A stretch of 64,000 nt of DNA from Meghimatium bilineatum (GCA_034231615.1 CM067309.1:30459860-30523859); one strand, 5' to 3'. Shown: positions 20,785 to 31,619, counted from the first letter of the stretch. The notes: generated by a model from the letters alone, not told the origin. Numbers and translations: made by a program.

Positions 20785-22275
20785 GCAAGTAGTAACTCAC
20801 TGTTCCCGCTCTGTTCGGTTACCTCAACAATTGATATCTCACTGTTCCCACTCTGTTATGTTACATCAACAAATGATAACACATTGTTCCCGCTCTGTTA
20901 GGTTACCTCAACAATTGATAACTCACTGTTCCCGCTCTGTTAGGTTACCTCAACAAATGATAACACATTGTTCCCACTCTGTTAGGTTACCTCAACAAGT
21001 GATAACTCACTGTTCCCGCTCTGTTAGGTTACCTCAACAATTGATAACTCACTGTTCCCACTCTGTTAGGTTACCTCAACAATTGATAACTCACTGTTCC
21101 CACTCTGTTAGGTTACCTCAACAAGTGGTAACTCACTGTTCCCGCTCTGTTATGTTACATCAACAAATGATAACACATTGTTCCCGCTCTGTTAGGTTAC
21201 CTCAACAAGTGATAACTCACTGTTCCCGCTCTGTTAGGTTACCTCAACAATTGATAACTCACTGTTCCCACTCTGTTAGGTTACCTCAACAATTGATAAC
21301 TCACTGTTCCCGCTCTGTTAGGTTACCTCAACAAGTGGTAACTCACTGTTCCCGCTCTGTTATGTTACATCAACAAAGGATAACACATTGTTCCCGCTCT
21401 GTTAGGTTACCTCAACAAGTGATAACTCACTGTTCCCGCTCTGTTAGGTTACCTCAACAATTGATAACTCACTGTTCCCACTCTGTTAGGTTACCTCAAC
21501 AATTGATAACTCACTGTTCCCACTCTGTTAGGTTACCTCAACAAGTGGTAACTCACTGTTCCCGCTCTGTTATGTTACATCAACAAATGATAACACATTG
21601 TTCCCGCTCTGTTAGGTTACCTCAACAAGTGATAACTCACTGTTCCCGCTCTGTTAGGTTACCTCAACAATTGATAACTCACTGTTCCCACTCTGTTAGG
21701 TTACCTCAACAATTGATAACTCACTGTTCCCGCTCTGTTAGGTTACCTCAACAAGTGGTAACTCACTGTTCCCACTCTGTTATGTTACATCAACAAATGA
21801 TAACACATTGTTCCCGCTCTGTTAGGTTACCTCAACAAGTGATAACTCACTGTTCCCGCTCTGTTAGGTTACCTCAACAATTGATAACTCACTGTTCCCA
21901 CTCTGTTAGGTTACCTCAACAATTGATAACTCACTGTTCCCGCTCTGTTAGGTTACCTCAACAAGTGGTAACTCACTGTTCCCGCTCTGTTATGTTACAT
22001 CAACAAATGATAACACATTGTTCCCGCTCTGTTAGGTTACCTCAACAAGTGATAACTCACTGTTCCCGCTCTGTTAGGTTACCTCAACAATTGATAACTC
22101 ACTGTTCCCACTCTGTTAGGTTACCTCAACAATTGATAACTCACTGTTCCCACTCTGTTAGATTACCTCAACAATTGATAACTCACTGTTCCCGCTCTGA
22201 TAGTTTACCTCAACAATTGATAACTCACTGTTCCCACTCTGTTAGGTTACCTCAACAATTGATAACTCAATGTTA
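20785..22275. repeat. Minisatellite, 42-bp unit, about 35 copies, with 210-bp higher-order repeats
   Basis: The unit is AACAATTGATAACTCACTGT, TCCCGCTCTGTTAGGTTACC and TC. Variants occur in a fixed order of five: ACAAGTGGTA with TATGTTACATC; AAATGATAACACATT; AAGTGATAACTC; AATTGATAACTC with CCA; AATTGATAACTC. The marker ACAAGTGGTA falls at 21121, 21331, 21541, 21751 and 21961, exactly 210 bp apart. A 487-codon plus ORF (20831-22294) results from the 14-codon, stop-free unit. Confidence 0.97.
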
Positions 22276-23094
22276 CCGCTCTGTTGGTTTATAACTATTC
22301 CTTTAATTCATATGACAATACAAGGTAATAGTATTGTAGTAAAACTGTATAAAAATAGTACTTACGTAAAACACATGTAATGTAGTCTTAAAAAGAACTT
22401 AAAAAATATAGTTTTACTGGACAATTATTAACAAACTATCAATGGCGGGTGCAAACGTGAAGAAATACAAATAGTACGCAGGATATAATCATACAAATAA
22501 CAATACACTGGATAACTTCGACCAAAAGGCCTTTATCAAGATGACACGCACATAACATAAAAAATCGACAAGTAGGAATGACACAACGATACACTAACGT
22601 GTCCGAGCGAAATGTGGATGCGAGATGCCGGAAGGATAGGAACAGGAAATACATAAAAACGTAAATACACGTGGAGACAAAACGAATAATCAGATGACGT
22701 AAATGACAGAACAAAATGAATTAAGGCAAGAACCACACCAACCGAGAACTAAACAAAGGAGTGGTCGGAATTGGAGTGGTTCAAAATACTTGAGGGTAAC
22801 AAACTAAAAAATAAAATGATTTTCGAGAACGTACCAAGATCTATCATCAATGATGTAGGATCTAATGGAAGTGCTCTGAATATCAAGAACACTACGATGG
22901 CAATCACCGTTGAAGTGTGTGACCACAGGAGTATATTTACTGTGTTTAATGGCATGAAGATGGTTTCAGAAGCGGTTGCTCAATCTTTAATTTATAAATT
23001 AATCAATAAGAATCAATAAGAAAGCAGACAACTGTAGAATCAGACTACAGTCATTATCATTGACCTCGTCATAAGTCAAACGCCACATGACAAT
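22276..23094. other. Mostly unassigned; K-family-like segment near 22.5 kb
   Basis: Around 22520-22560, TTCGACCAAAAGGCCTTTAT followed by CAAGATGACA recalls the TTTCGAC/AGCCTTCATCAGG core of the palindrome family at 6.3 and 26.1 kb. The 82-codon plus frame at 22771-23019 has a 68-codon antisense partner and no recognisable domain; I cannot say whether either is real. Confidence 0.4.
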
Positions 23095-23225
23095 AAATGA
23101 CACCCTCAATACAATTGCAGGAACACCGTAGCATCGGCGAAAATCCCAAGAGAGTGAACTATCCGGCGTATCCCTGGCACAACTTTTTATATGTTAGAAT
23201 TAAACTTCAATATCCATTAATAAAT
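23095..23225. repeat. Dispersed repeat D, copy 1
   Basis: Shares GGAACACCGTAGCATCGGC, AAGAGAGTGAACTATCCGG-like and AGAATTAAACTTCAATATC with 24640-24780 in the same order and spacing. No ORF is visible. It may be the 3' part of a SINE, since tRNA-like promoter sequence lies close to both copies. Confidence 0.7.
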
Positions 23226-23227
23226 TC

Positions 23228-23300
23228 TGTGGCGGTGTGGTAGGGAGAGAGACTGTGTCGGCCAAGGTTCTGGGTTCGAATACGACACTAATCGTTGAAA
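23228..23300 (+). mobile_element. Possible tRNA-derived SINE head
   Basis: TGGCGGTGTGGTAGGGAGAG followed 30 bp later by GGTTCTGGGTTCGAATACGA. GGTTCGAATAC is close to the pol III B-box consensus GGTTCGANNCC and the spacing suits a tRNA-like promoter. The acceptor stem is not complete, so it is a SINE head rather than a tRNA gene. Confidence 0.5.
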
Positions 23301-23629
23301 ATACATGACAGAAAAATAAGCTAAAAGTAATAATAAGAATTATACAACATTTTTTACGACTTCATGACTGCGATTCGGAGACTAAGTATGCACTTAGATG
23401 TGAAGGTGAATATGGTGGCTCGGTACTGGTTTATATCTATGAAATATTTAGTTAATTATATTCCCTTGATAATATAATTTAGAGTAAACGCAATCAATGA
23501 ACTTTACAGCGTTTTGGGAGGTAGTTTAATCCACTCTTGCACCGAAGATTAGAGTGTTGGCTTCATTTGTACGTTTAGATGAGGTGATTTGAGTCCACTC
23601 ACACACCGACGATCAAGTGTTTTTCACAC
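23301..23629. other. Unassigned, with a weak tRNA-like segment
   Basis: At 23545-23600, AGATTAGAGTGTTGGCTTCA and a later GATTTGAGTCCA resemble A- and B-box remnants. A similar layout (GATTAGAGTGTTGACTTTTT) occurs at 24478, so both may belong to one decayed SINE family. Confidence 0.4.
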
Positions 23630-23760
23630 ACTTCCAGACTACCAACAGACAGCATGCCGCAGATGGCCATGACATATATACATCACAGCTATAAAGCCAG
23701 AGAAAGACCATATAAAAGAAGAACCATAGAAATCAAAGAAGCCACAGGAACAAGCTTACA
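23630..23760 (+). mobile_element. LINE-F, segment 5' of its internal array
   Basis: The plus frame reads SRLPTDSMPQ, then a Lys/Arg-rich stretch with RERPYKRRTIEIKEAT. The copy at 29.6 kb has SRLPSDS and RGRPRKRW at the same places. The sequence then enters a 25-bp tandem array and comes out as the LINE-F C-terminus at 24262. Confidence 0.75.
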
Positions 23761-24262
23761 AATAACCCACAGGAACAAGTTTACAGACAACACAGAGGAA
23801 CAAGCTTAAATACAACACCCAGGAACAAGCTTTAAAAGATCACACATGAACAAGCTTACAAACAATACACAGGAACAAGCTTACAAACAACACGCAGAAA
23901 CAAGCTTACAAACAACACGCCGCAACAAGCTTACAAACAACACACAGGGGCAAGCTTACAGACAGCACAGAGGAACAAGCTTACAAACAACATACAGGAG
24001 CAAGCTTACAAACAACACACAGGGGCAAGCTTACAAACAACACACAGGGGCAAGCTTACAGACAACACAGAGGAACAAGCTTAAAAAGATCACACAGGAA
24101 CAAGTTTACAAACAATACACAGGAACAAGTTTACAAACAACACGCCGCAACAAGCTTACAAACAACACGCCGCAACAAGCTTACAAACAACACACAGGAA
24201 CACGCTTACAAACAATACACAGGAACAAGCTTACAAACAACACACAGGAACAAACTTACAAA
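23750..24262 (+). repeat. Minisatellite, 25-bp unit, about 20 copies, seeded in LINE-F
   Basis: The unit is AAGCTTACAAACAACACACA plus GGAAC. The last copy reads NKLTNSTQEGHLQRT and continues into LINE-F; the single-copy version at 29845 reads NKLSTQEGHLQKT. The unit is thus the NKL..TQE codons of the LINE. Since 25 is not a multiple of 3, the frame rotates, and the 165-codon ORF (23846-24343) cycles through three peptide versions. Confidence 0.93.
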
Positions 24263-24422
24263 CAGCACACAAGAAGGCCATCTCCAGAGAACTCTTCTAC
24301 CCCTGACGCCTTAAGGCACACAAGGACCACAGCGTATAGATAGATAGATGGATAGATGGATAGATAGATAGATGGATAGATAGATAGATCGATAGATAGA
24401 TAGATAGATAGATAGAGATGTG
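24262..24422 (+). mobile_element. LINE-F 3' end with GATA tail
   Basis: GGCCATCTCCAGAGAACTCT and TCTACCCCTGACGCC match the 3' end at 29860-29895 (GHLQ, TLLPLTP), followed by an ATAGATAGATAGATGG microsatellite at 24336-24420. The same tail type ends the copy at 1835. Confidence 0.85.
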
Positions 24423-24439
24423 GGTGGGTGGATGGGTCG

Positions 24440-24570
24440 GTAGGCAGGCAGGCAGGCAGAAAGATAACACACCAATGATTAGAGTGTTGACTTTTTGTGC
24501 ACGTTAAAACAACTTTAGTTGTAAAATTGTTTATATAGACTTCAAATCCACTACTTTTAATAAGTGAGAT
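24440..24570 (+). repeat. Possible decayed SINE
   Basis: ACACCAATGATTAGAGTGTT, then GACTTCAAATCCAC. The pair loosely resembles pol III A and B boxes and is shared in outline with 23545-23600. Confidence 0.35.
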
Positions 24571-24639
24571 AAACAAATTCTAAACAATTTTAATAGTAAG
24601 GCAGCACCACACAAATATTGGGAAAAATTTCAAACACAA

Positions 24640-24785
24640 GAATGATTGTACACACGTGCTAAGAAACACCGGAGCATCGGCAAAAATCGTCAGAGAGTGT
24701 ACTTACTATACGGGATGTACTGTCATATGGCACGACACTCTACATGATAGAATTAAACTTCAATATCTATTACAGAAATGTACTC
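24640..24785. repeat. Dispersed repeat D, copy 2
   Basis: Diverged copy of 23095-23225: GAAACACCGGAGCATCGGCA, AGAGAGTGTACT and AGAATTAAACTTCAATATCT in order. It has about 15 extra bases in the middle. Confidence 0.7.
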
Positions 24786-24927
24786 GCGCTAGAATCGTAA
24801 AAACGTAACACTTTATTCAACGATGGCGAGGAACAACACCAACCACTGTTACATTTCTTCTCGTCAGGAAAGCAGAAACCAAAAAATGGTTTAAAGAAAG
24901 CAATGCTAGCATCTAACAAACCACTCT

Positions 24928-25305
24928 GTAGGGGTGTGAAATATACGTAGGGGTTTAAAATATATGTCAGTCAGTTAGTTCCTCTTTTGCCAAGTTTGGC
25001 ACATAGGGAGGATATCATAATTCTCCATGCATGTCGATCAAATGCCAAGGATTGCAGGTCTTGTGCATTTATGCCTGTTGATTTTAGTTTATTCATAAAA
25101 AATATATGTAGGGGAGTGAAATATATGTAGGGGTGTGAAATATATGTAGGGGTGTGAAATATACGTAGTGGTGGGAAATATATGTAGGGATGTGAAATAT
25201 ATGTAGGGGTGTGAAATATACGTAGTGGTGGGAAATATATATAGGGGTGTGAAATATATGTAGCGGTGTGAAATATATATAGGCGTGTGAAATGTATGCA
25301 GCATC
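24928..25305. repeat. Minisatellite, 19-bp unit, split by a LINE-E insertion
   Basis: The unit is GAAATATATGTAGGGGTGT. Two to three copies lie left of 24967 and about eleven right of 25097. The two parts were one array before a 129-bp insertion. A 72-codon minus frame inside it is a repeat artefact. Confidence 0.92.
24968..25096 (-). mobile_element. LINE-E 3' end inserted in the 19-bp array
   Basis: The minus frame reads MNKLKSTGINAQDL, SLAFDRHAWRIMIS, SLCAKLGKRGTN and stop, then a TGACTGACAT tail. The A.DR.AWR block and following CAKL are typical of a LINE polyprotein C-terminus and match the copy at 33.35 kb. AAATATATGT stands on both sides; because the array itself contains this word, its value as a target duplication is limited. 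A severely 5'-truncated LINE insertion is the simplest reading. Confidence 0.82.
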
Positions 25306-25944
25306 ACAACAGAATTAATATAAACTTCAACCCTATTTGGGAAGAGGTTACCAGTTCATTTGCTCGATATGAATGTCATTCGCAATTGTGCAAGTCAAGT
25401 ACATTTGGTTTTACTAACTATTCTTGTACTTCCTCATAAATTATGTAGGTGGCAGTCCAGTTTCTATAAACTGCGCTAACTCCACTCTCAAATAATCGAT
25501 ATACTAGGGAAACAAATTTATTGATTGCCTGAGTATAATTTCGATTGGCAATAATAATTTTATGGTTTTTTTAATATATTTATACCTAAAACAATTTCTT
25601 CATTCGAATTTTTTTCGGGATCAATTAGCCACAGATCTGTGCCGCTGTTTCCAGATTACGTGCTGATCAATTGGTCAATCATACATCGACAAGGATATAG
25701 GACAGATAACCATTCAGGCTGGTTTCAGTCCACGACGAACCCCCATTAAGTGATCACTCTGGTTTCAGGAAAATGTCTGGGAACATCAATAGAGTGAGCC
25801 AAATGTGACAGCATCGACCATATTTTTTCCTGTTTCAGAAAAATGAGCTAGCCACTTTGTCAATGATCCTCAAATTGTGTTACAGTTTATTCTAATTTTT
25901 GTTCGAATAGATGAACGCTCTTTTATTTGTCGACGAATTTGAAG
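25306..25944. other. Unassigned sequence
   Basis: No ORF of note and no repeat recognised. Confidence 0.4.
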
Positions 25945-26095
25945 GCTGTCACATGCTGGGCAATTCACCCGAATTAAAGGCATGTCGAAAGCGGATGTGC
26001 TGAGACTATTTATCGCTATGTGCCTTTCTGAGTTATGACTGCAGGTTATGACTGCACCGGGACTACTCCATACCTGCTGCGATTTCCGCTCAGTA
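25945..26095 (+). mobile_element. Diverged SINE-B relic
   Basis: GGCTGTCACATGCTGGGCAA, CACCCGAATTAAAGGCATGT and CGAAAGCGGATGTGCT follow the order of 31850-31905. The similarity fades beyond 26010, and the normal A-rich tail is missing because a palindromic element follows at 26100. Confidence 0.55.
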
Positions 26096-26099
26096 AATC

Positions 26100-26363
26100 T
26101 AGGTGTGTTACCAAAATAAAACATAAAATATCTTAACAACGAGATACAGGGACAGACGACGTTTCGACTAAAAAGCCTTCATCAGGAAAAACAAAAGACA
26201 ATAGTACAACGAATCTTACATGGAGACAAACGTGGTTGATAGGGAGGAAAGAGAAGGAGAGATAGTGAATCGATAGCGATGGAAGCAAAGATGGTCGAAA
26301 CGTCGTCTGTCCCTGTATCTCGTTGTTAAGTTGTTTTATGTTTTATTTTGGTAACACACCTAC
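26100..26363. mobile_element. Foldback (palindromic) MITE, family K
   Basis: The left arm TAGGTGTGTTACCAAAATAA ... AACAACGAGATACAGGGACA ... GACGACGTTTCGAC is repeated as its reverse complement at 26292-26363, with about 110 bp between (including AGCCTTCATCAGGA). The arms are about 70 bp and nearly perfect. There is no ORF. It can form a long hairpin and is probably non-autonomous. A single related arm is at 6296. Confidence 0.87.
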
Positions 26364-26624
26364 CTATTTTTGTATATCTTGTCATTTGCCCAGTGTTACT
26401 CCAGCCACCTACGTCCATTTTGGGGTTGTTACCCTACACTGGAAGATTTATCCCATCAGTAAGTCTACCAGAGTGTAGCAGCTGACAGTTCCAGTTCTAC
26501 ATATCATGCTGCTTTCACTCTTACTATTAGATAACTATTTTAGAAGATCGTGGATGTATATAAGAAAGAGTGGACGGAATACTCCTCCCTGAGAAATTCT
26601 CTGAGGTAACAGCACTATTCTACT

Positions 26625-27705
26625 CGGCCGACAATCCAGGTTGGCATGTTCACATGTTATGTAGGTAGGATTGAATCCAGGTTGGCATGTTCACATGTTA
26701 TGTAGGTAGGATTGAATCCAGGATGGCATGTTTAAATGTTATGTAGGTAGGATTGAATCCAGGTTGGCATGTTCACATGTTATGTAGGTAGGATTTAATC
26801 CAGGATGGCATGTTTAAATGTTATGTAGGTAGGATTGAATCCAGGTTGGCATGTTCACATGTTATGTAGGTAGGATTGAATCCAAGATGGCATGTTCACA
26901 TGTTATGTAGGTAGGATTGAATCCAGGATGGCATGTTTAAATGTTATGTAGGTAGGATTGAATCCAAGACGGCATGTTTAAATATTATGTAGATAGGATT
27001 GAATCCAGGATGGCATGTTTAAATGTTATGTAGGTAGGATTGAATACAAGATGGCATGTTTAAATGTTATGTAGGTAGGATTGAATCCAAGACGGCATTT
27101 CTAAATGTTATGTAGGTAGGATTGAATCCAGGTTGGCATGTTCACATGTTATGTAGGTAGGATTGAATCCAAGACGGCATTTCTAAATGTTATGTAGGTA
27201 GGATTAAATCCAAGATGGCATGTTTAAATGTTATGTAGGTAGCATTGAATTCAGAATGGCATGTTTAAATATTATGTAGGTAGGATTGAATCCAGGATGG
27301 CATGTTTAAATATTATGTAGATAGGATTGAATCCAGGATGGCATGTTTAAATGTTATGTAGGTAGGATTGAATCCAGGATGGCATGTTTAAATATTATGT
27401 AGATAGGATTGAATCCAGGATGGCATGTTTAAATGTTATGTAGGTAGGATTGAATCCAAGATGGCATGTTTAAATGTTATGTAGGTAGGATTGAATCCAA
27501 GATGGCATGTTTAAATGTTATGTATGTAGGATTGAATATAGGATGGCATGTTTAAATGTTATGTATGTAGGATTGAATCCAGGATTGGATGTTTAAATGT
27601 TATGTAGGTAGGATTGAATCCAAGATGACATGTTTAAATGTTATGTAGGTAGGATTTCATCCAGGATGGCATATTCACGTGTTAAGCAGGTAGGATGGAA
27701 TCTAA
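26625..27705. repeat. Minisatellite, 41-bp unit, about 26 copies
   Basis: The unit is GTAGGTAGGATTGAATCCAG, GATGGCATGTTTAAATGTTA and T. Two alternating subtypes occur, TTGGCATGTTCACATG and ATGGCATGTTTAAATG. The left end favours the first and the right end the second. Confidence 0.95.
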
Positions 27706-28944
27706 TTCAGCATATTCTTAACAGATACGTACATAATATATATATATAGCAGTGAAAATAGTATCAGTACAATCAATAACAAAATGCTTGATTGATTGGT
27801 ACGCTTTGTGTAGGACATGCAACCAACAAACTTAACTCATGAAAAATTACAAAATACAGATTAAAATATCGGGAGCGCACACAAACTTGAAAAATGCGAT
27901 GATCGTGTTTATATAACGAAAATAAAGTTAAGTCAGATTGAGAAAACAATGACAATAATAACAAACGTAAACAGAATAACTGTTTGAATAATTTACTTTT
28001 AGAAAGAATATAAATGTCATAATTTCTGCCATTAATATGAAGATGTTGTACTAGTGTTCAGATAAGAGTGCCGTCATTACGTTTGAAGAAACACAATTAT
28101 CATACGCGATTTGGCCTGATCAAAGCAACAATCAACTCGGAGACGGTATCAAGAGATTGGAAATTACGACTAAAAAGCTGATAAGCTATGAGACAAAAGA
28201 CATTTCGAGATAGCCGATGACTTTAATTCTCGCTTTTGTGTTTCTTGTGAAGAAATGAATCTTTTTAGGTTAATTTGATTTTCCACTTTTGTTATCTGCT
28301 AATGCTCAGATCAAGTTTGGTGCGCACACGATGATGCCGCAGCAACTGTCGTCGGTAATGATCGACAATATAATTATTAATATTGTATAACTCGGGGACT
28401 GAATGGACCGCGGAGAAACAAGCGAAAACTTTGATGGGCCACCAGAGTCCTTGATGGTTGGAAAACTATGGTTTCTTATACATTATAGTAACACCTGTTA
28501 GTTGTATAGACTTTTATGACAATCCAATCCAATATCATTATTATTCGTATTAAGTAAATGTAGGACCAACACGGTGTTTACCTGTAGATTTATCTGGGTA
28601 CTGTACAAGTTGTTTCCACGATTTTAGCGAAATAAGAACCATACATTATTTAGCTACACGAAATTTCGCTAAAGGCGCACACAGTGCAGCATACATCGTC
28701 CTGTGCGCAACGCACTGAGAGGCCCGTCTTCCTCTCCCTTTGTAGACACTTGAAGGATGGGGGGGACACTCTTAGTGCGTTGAGCGCAGATCGAATAATC
28801 GGTAGCAGACACTGTGTGTTTTTTTAAAAATCCCTGCATCACGGAAGCTGTATGAAATGAAGCCTAATATTTAAAAGTTGGAATGTGTGTGGACACATTA
28901 TCCCGTAATGAACCATTTTCTTCTATGTATTTGTATTAACTAAA
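27706..28944. other. Unassigned 1.2-kb unique region with a short inverted repeat
   Basis: At 28703-28722, CTGTGCGCAACGCACTGAGA pairs with CTCTTAGTGCGTTGAGCGCA at 28767-28787, giving stems of about 20 bp around a 45-bp loop. The rest has one 63-codon minus frame without a motif and a short TA run at 27737. It is one of the longest stretches without tandem repeats and a reasonable place for a regulatory element or exon I cannot recognise. Confidence 0.5.
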
Positions 28945-29095
28945 TGTAGAGATTGAGTCCATCATCACAAGATAACTAAACCACTTATCTACTGACGTTC
29001 TATACATTCGATACAAACGCATTATTCCTACTCTTCTTCTGATATCTTCATTTCTTATTCTGTCTAGTGTGGTGACCATAGCAGCCCCCGTTCCT
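28945..29095 (-). mobile_element. LINE RT C-terminal fragment
   Basis: The minus frame reads LDRIRNEDIRRRVGIMRLYR, then KWFSYLVMMD. The family form is RNEDIR(K/R)R, followed by WFGHL.RMD. It matches the LINE at 16.9-17.1 kb in type. No 3' tail is visible. Confidence 0.78.
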
Positions 29096-29209
29096 CAAAA
29101 ACTTCATTTCACATGTGATGATTTTTATTAACATTTAGTAGCATGTGTAATTCACGATGTAGTCATCGCCCTAGCATTTGTTTTATTACAGTGATTTTCT
29201 AATCAATAT

Positions 29210-29481
29210 CTTCTTCTTCTTCTGCGTTCGTTCTCAAACTCCTGCAGATTAGCAGGATGTAGACCGGAGAACGGAATGCGTTGTGTCATGGTTTGCAGCA
29301 TAGCTGCGATATCTGCGCCTTTTGGCCTGACACATCCGACTTCAGCATGGTTTGGGTCACTGACCCTATATGGGATGGGACAGCCAACCCCATCCCATAA
29401 CCTCGCCTCGTAGGACATGCATGGAAGGTAAACAGTGTTGATTATCCTTGCTCCCATTTCGGGACCCGGAAACACACGGAC
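29210..29481 (-). mobile_element. SINE-A with perfect 17-bp target duplication
   Basis: SINE-A from the (GAA)n tail (plus CTTCTTCTTCTTCTGCG at 29210) to AACACACGGAC at 29481. It is missing about 10 bp relative to the other copies (TAACCTCGCCTCG instead of TAACCTCCTTAGTCGCC). The perfect direct repeat GATTTTCTAATCAATAT flanks it (29193-29209 and 29482-29498), which shows retroposition by target-primed insertion. Confidence 0.93.
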
Positions 29482-29634
29482 GATTTTCTAATCAATATAA
29501 ACAGGGCCAGATAAATGTAACACATTATATGGAATAAAACACCAGCTCACAAACACATGCATATATCACACATTGGCATTGGGTCAAAGGGCATGAGCCC
29601 ATGGAGCGCTGGATCAGCAACCACCCAGTCAATA

Positions 29635-29937
29635 TAAATACTTTGATATAAATACCAACACCACCCCAATCTTAGAATACATCAAGAGACAAGAGATCAA
29701 ATGGTTTGCACACATCAGCAGACTACCATCAGACAGCATATAACAGCAAGCTATGCTATACAGATACAGTGAAGGGAAACCTAGAGGCAGACCACGAAAA
29801 CGATGGACCACTGAAATAAAATAGACGACAAATTCCTCAATAAACTCAGCACACAGGAGGGCCATCTCCAGAAAACTCTTCTACCCCTGACGCCGAAAGG
29901 CAACAAAGGGTTTTATCGAATAGATAGATATAAATAT
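29635..29937 (+). mobile_element. LINE-F 3' end
   Basis: Frames read LEYIKRQEIKWFAHISRLPS, EGKPRGRPRKRWTTEIK, then FLNKLSTQEGHLQKTLLPLT, with stops and one frameshift near 29745. The tail is GAATAGATAGATA. This copy carries the NKLSTQE segment once, so it is the reference for recognising the 25-bp array at 23.8 kb. Confidence 0.88.
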
Positions 29938-30109
29938 TATAACCTCATAATATCTTAACTAAATTACTAAAATGTGTGGGGACGCGTCTAGTCCTATTAG
30001 TCCAATCACCTCACGCCACTGACTTACTACAGCTGTTACTATTATATTAGTTAATATCTTCCTCTGACACATGTGCACGATAGAAAAGTTCATGCTAAGA
30101 AAAGAATGG

Positions 30110-30590
30110 TGAGACTTATTGAACAACTCAATTGTCCAGAGCATTACATGGGTATACTGCCCTAGTCATGCTGGGGTCAGAGGAAACGAGAGAGCCGACT
30201 TATTGGCAGGCAATGCGGCGATAGACGGCACATTGCTGAGAAGAGACGGCACATTGCTGAGAAGAGATAAAGCAGATTTAATAAAGGCAGTAATAAGTTC
30301 ATTTCAAGATGCAGATGTTGTCAATGAGGTTGAGAACGTACACATACAGAGAATGTTAGAAATGGGAGTATCTTGAGGTGAGGGGAGAAAAAGTTCATTT
30401 TTTGGAAAGTCCGGAAGATCACACAATCAAAACCTGACTGGAACTCTGAGTCTACATACACTGGGATGACTTCTGGAGCGGAGAGCGGTGTTCTTATGGG
30501 TATGTCAAGCGTGCTGTGAAGCCAGTTTCTAATCAAGAATGAAGACGGAGAATCTGACACATGTTTGATTCTCCTGTTTCTCATTAGCCA
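30110..30590 (+). mobile_element. Jockey-like LINE RNase H and 3' end
   Basis: The frame 30119-30376 has ITWVYCPSHAGVRGNERADL, LAGNAA and DLIKAV. SHAGVRGNERAD is the C-terminal RNase H signature of Jockey/I-type LINEs, with His and the last Asp present. An 18-bp duplication gives GTLLRRDGTLLRRD. A stop at 30374 is followed by shifted coding remnants ending SGVLMGM, matching 10.25-10.5 kb. Confidence 0.9.
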
Positions 30591-30607
30591 TTAATTTTTT
30601 TTAAAAC

Positions 30608-30767
30608 TTCTTCTTCTTCTTCTGCGTTCATTCTCAAACTCCCACTGGATCTAGCAGGATCATGGTCCTGCTAGATTTCCAGCTTGATGTAGTCCAGAAA
30701 ATGGAAATAAGTTGTGTCGCCGTTTTATTTGCGCCAATGACCCGACACATCCGTCTTCGGCGGTTTA
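30608..30767 (-). mobile_element. SINE-A2 variant, second copy
   Basis: TTCTTCTTCTTCTGCGTTCA, CTCAAACTCCCACTGGAT, GATCATGGTCCTGCTAGATT and CGTCTTCGGCGG follow the layout at 17823-17990. The shared internal structure defines a subfamily. Confidence 0.75.
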
Positions 30768-31619
30768 AAAACAACTCATCATCGTCTCATATCGTATACA
30801 CAGAATAGAATGCAAGTTACAAAATCGATCCATCATTCGAGCGATACCAGAAAAAGACAACTACTTCGTAAACACGACTACAATTCCAGATACCTAGAAA
30901 TCAATGATCAATGATACTGGACGGTAAGTGGCATTGTTTTAAACCTTCTATTGTTGATTGTCTGACACCGACGGCAAACACAAAAGACGACTGTTAATGC
31001 CACTGACAGGTCGCTACTGTTACTTATGTCAAAAAACTTGTCTCCCATTGATTTTGTACTTAACCTCCAATGTCACGTCATATTTGACACAGGTGTGTGA
31101 AGGTGAGGTCACGAAAGTGTTTATGTGTGGGAGAAATGAGCGAGAAGTGATTTATAGTACAGAAAGGTAGCGCTAGAAAGTGGTTGGGATAGGGGAAGGT
31201 GGGTGGAAATAGACTTAAGCTTGGGTTCAATTGTCTACAACACTTTCTAATCAAAGTACATTTATTGATAGACCACGTGGATTGAGATATTCTTCCTTTT
31301 TGTCTTGTCTGTGTATCTGTTTGTCAGGAGTTAGAACTGCACTAATGTCAATTTGTTTTGTTTGCGTGTCAGAGTTGTAGGATATTTTTTACATTCTAGG
31401 AGGTAAATTCTTCAATATTTCATAGTAAAGTATACTGTACAGCCAATTTTGTAATCTTTTATAGTAACGCATAGTGTACTGTCTATACTTCCATATATAC
31501 ATATGACATATACTTTTGAAATTGACCGTACACTATACGTGTCTTGATAAAAATGGATGGCCTGGAGTGTCTTAGTTTGTGAGCTATTCTAATAACCACT
31601 ATAGTTAATTTATGTTAAT
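30768..31619. other. Unassigned sequence
   Basis: A 70-codon plus frame at 30958-31170 has no recognisable domain. No repeats seen. Confidence 0.4.

Noticed and set aside
20831-22294. 487-codon ORF (ITHCSRSVRLPQQ repeats) as a gene
   Set aside because: It follows entirely from a stop-free 42-bp satellite; it starts and ends within degenerate copies of the array.
23228-23300. Functional tRNA gene
   Set aside because: A B-box-like GGTTCGAATAC is present but there is no complete cloverleaf, acceptor stem or terminator; a SINE head is more likely.
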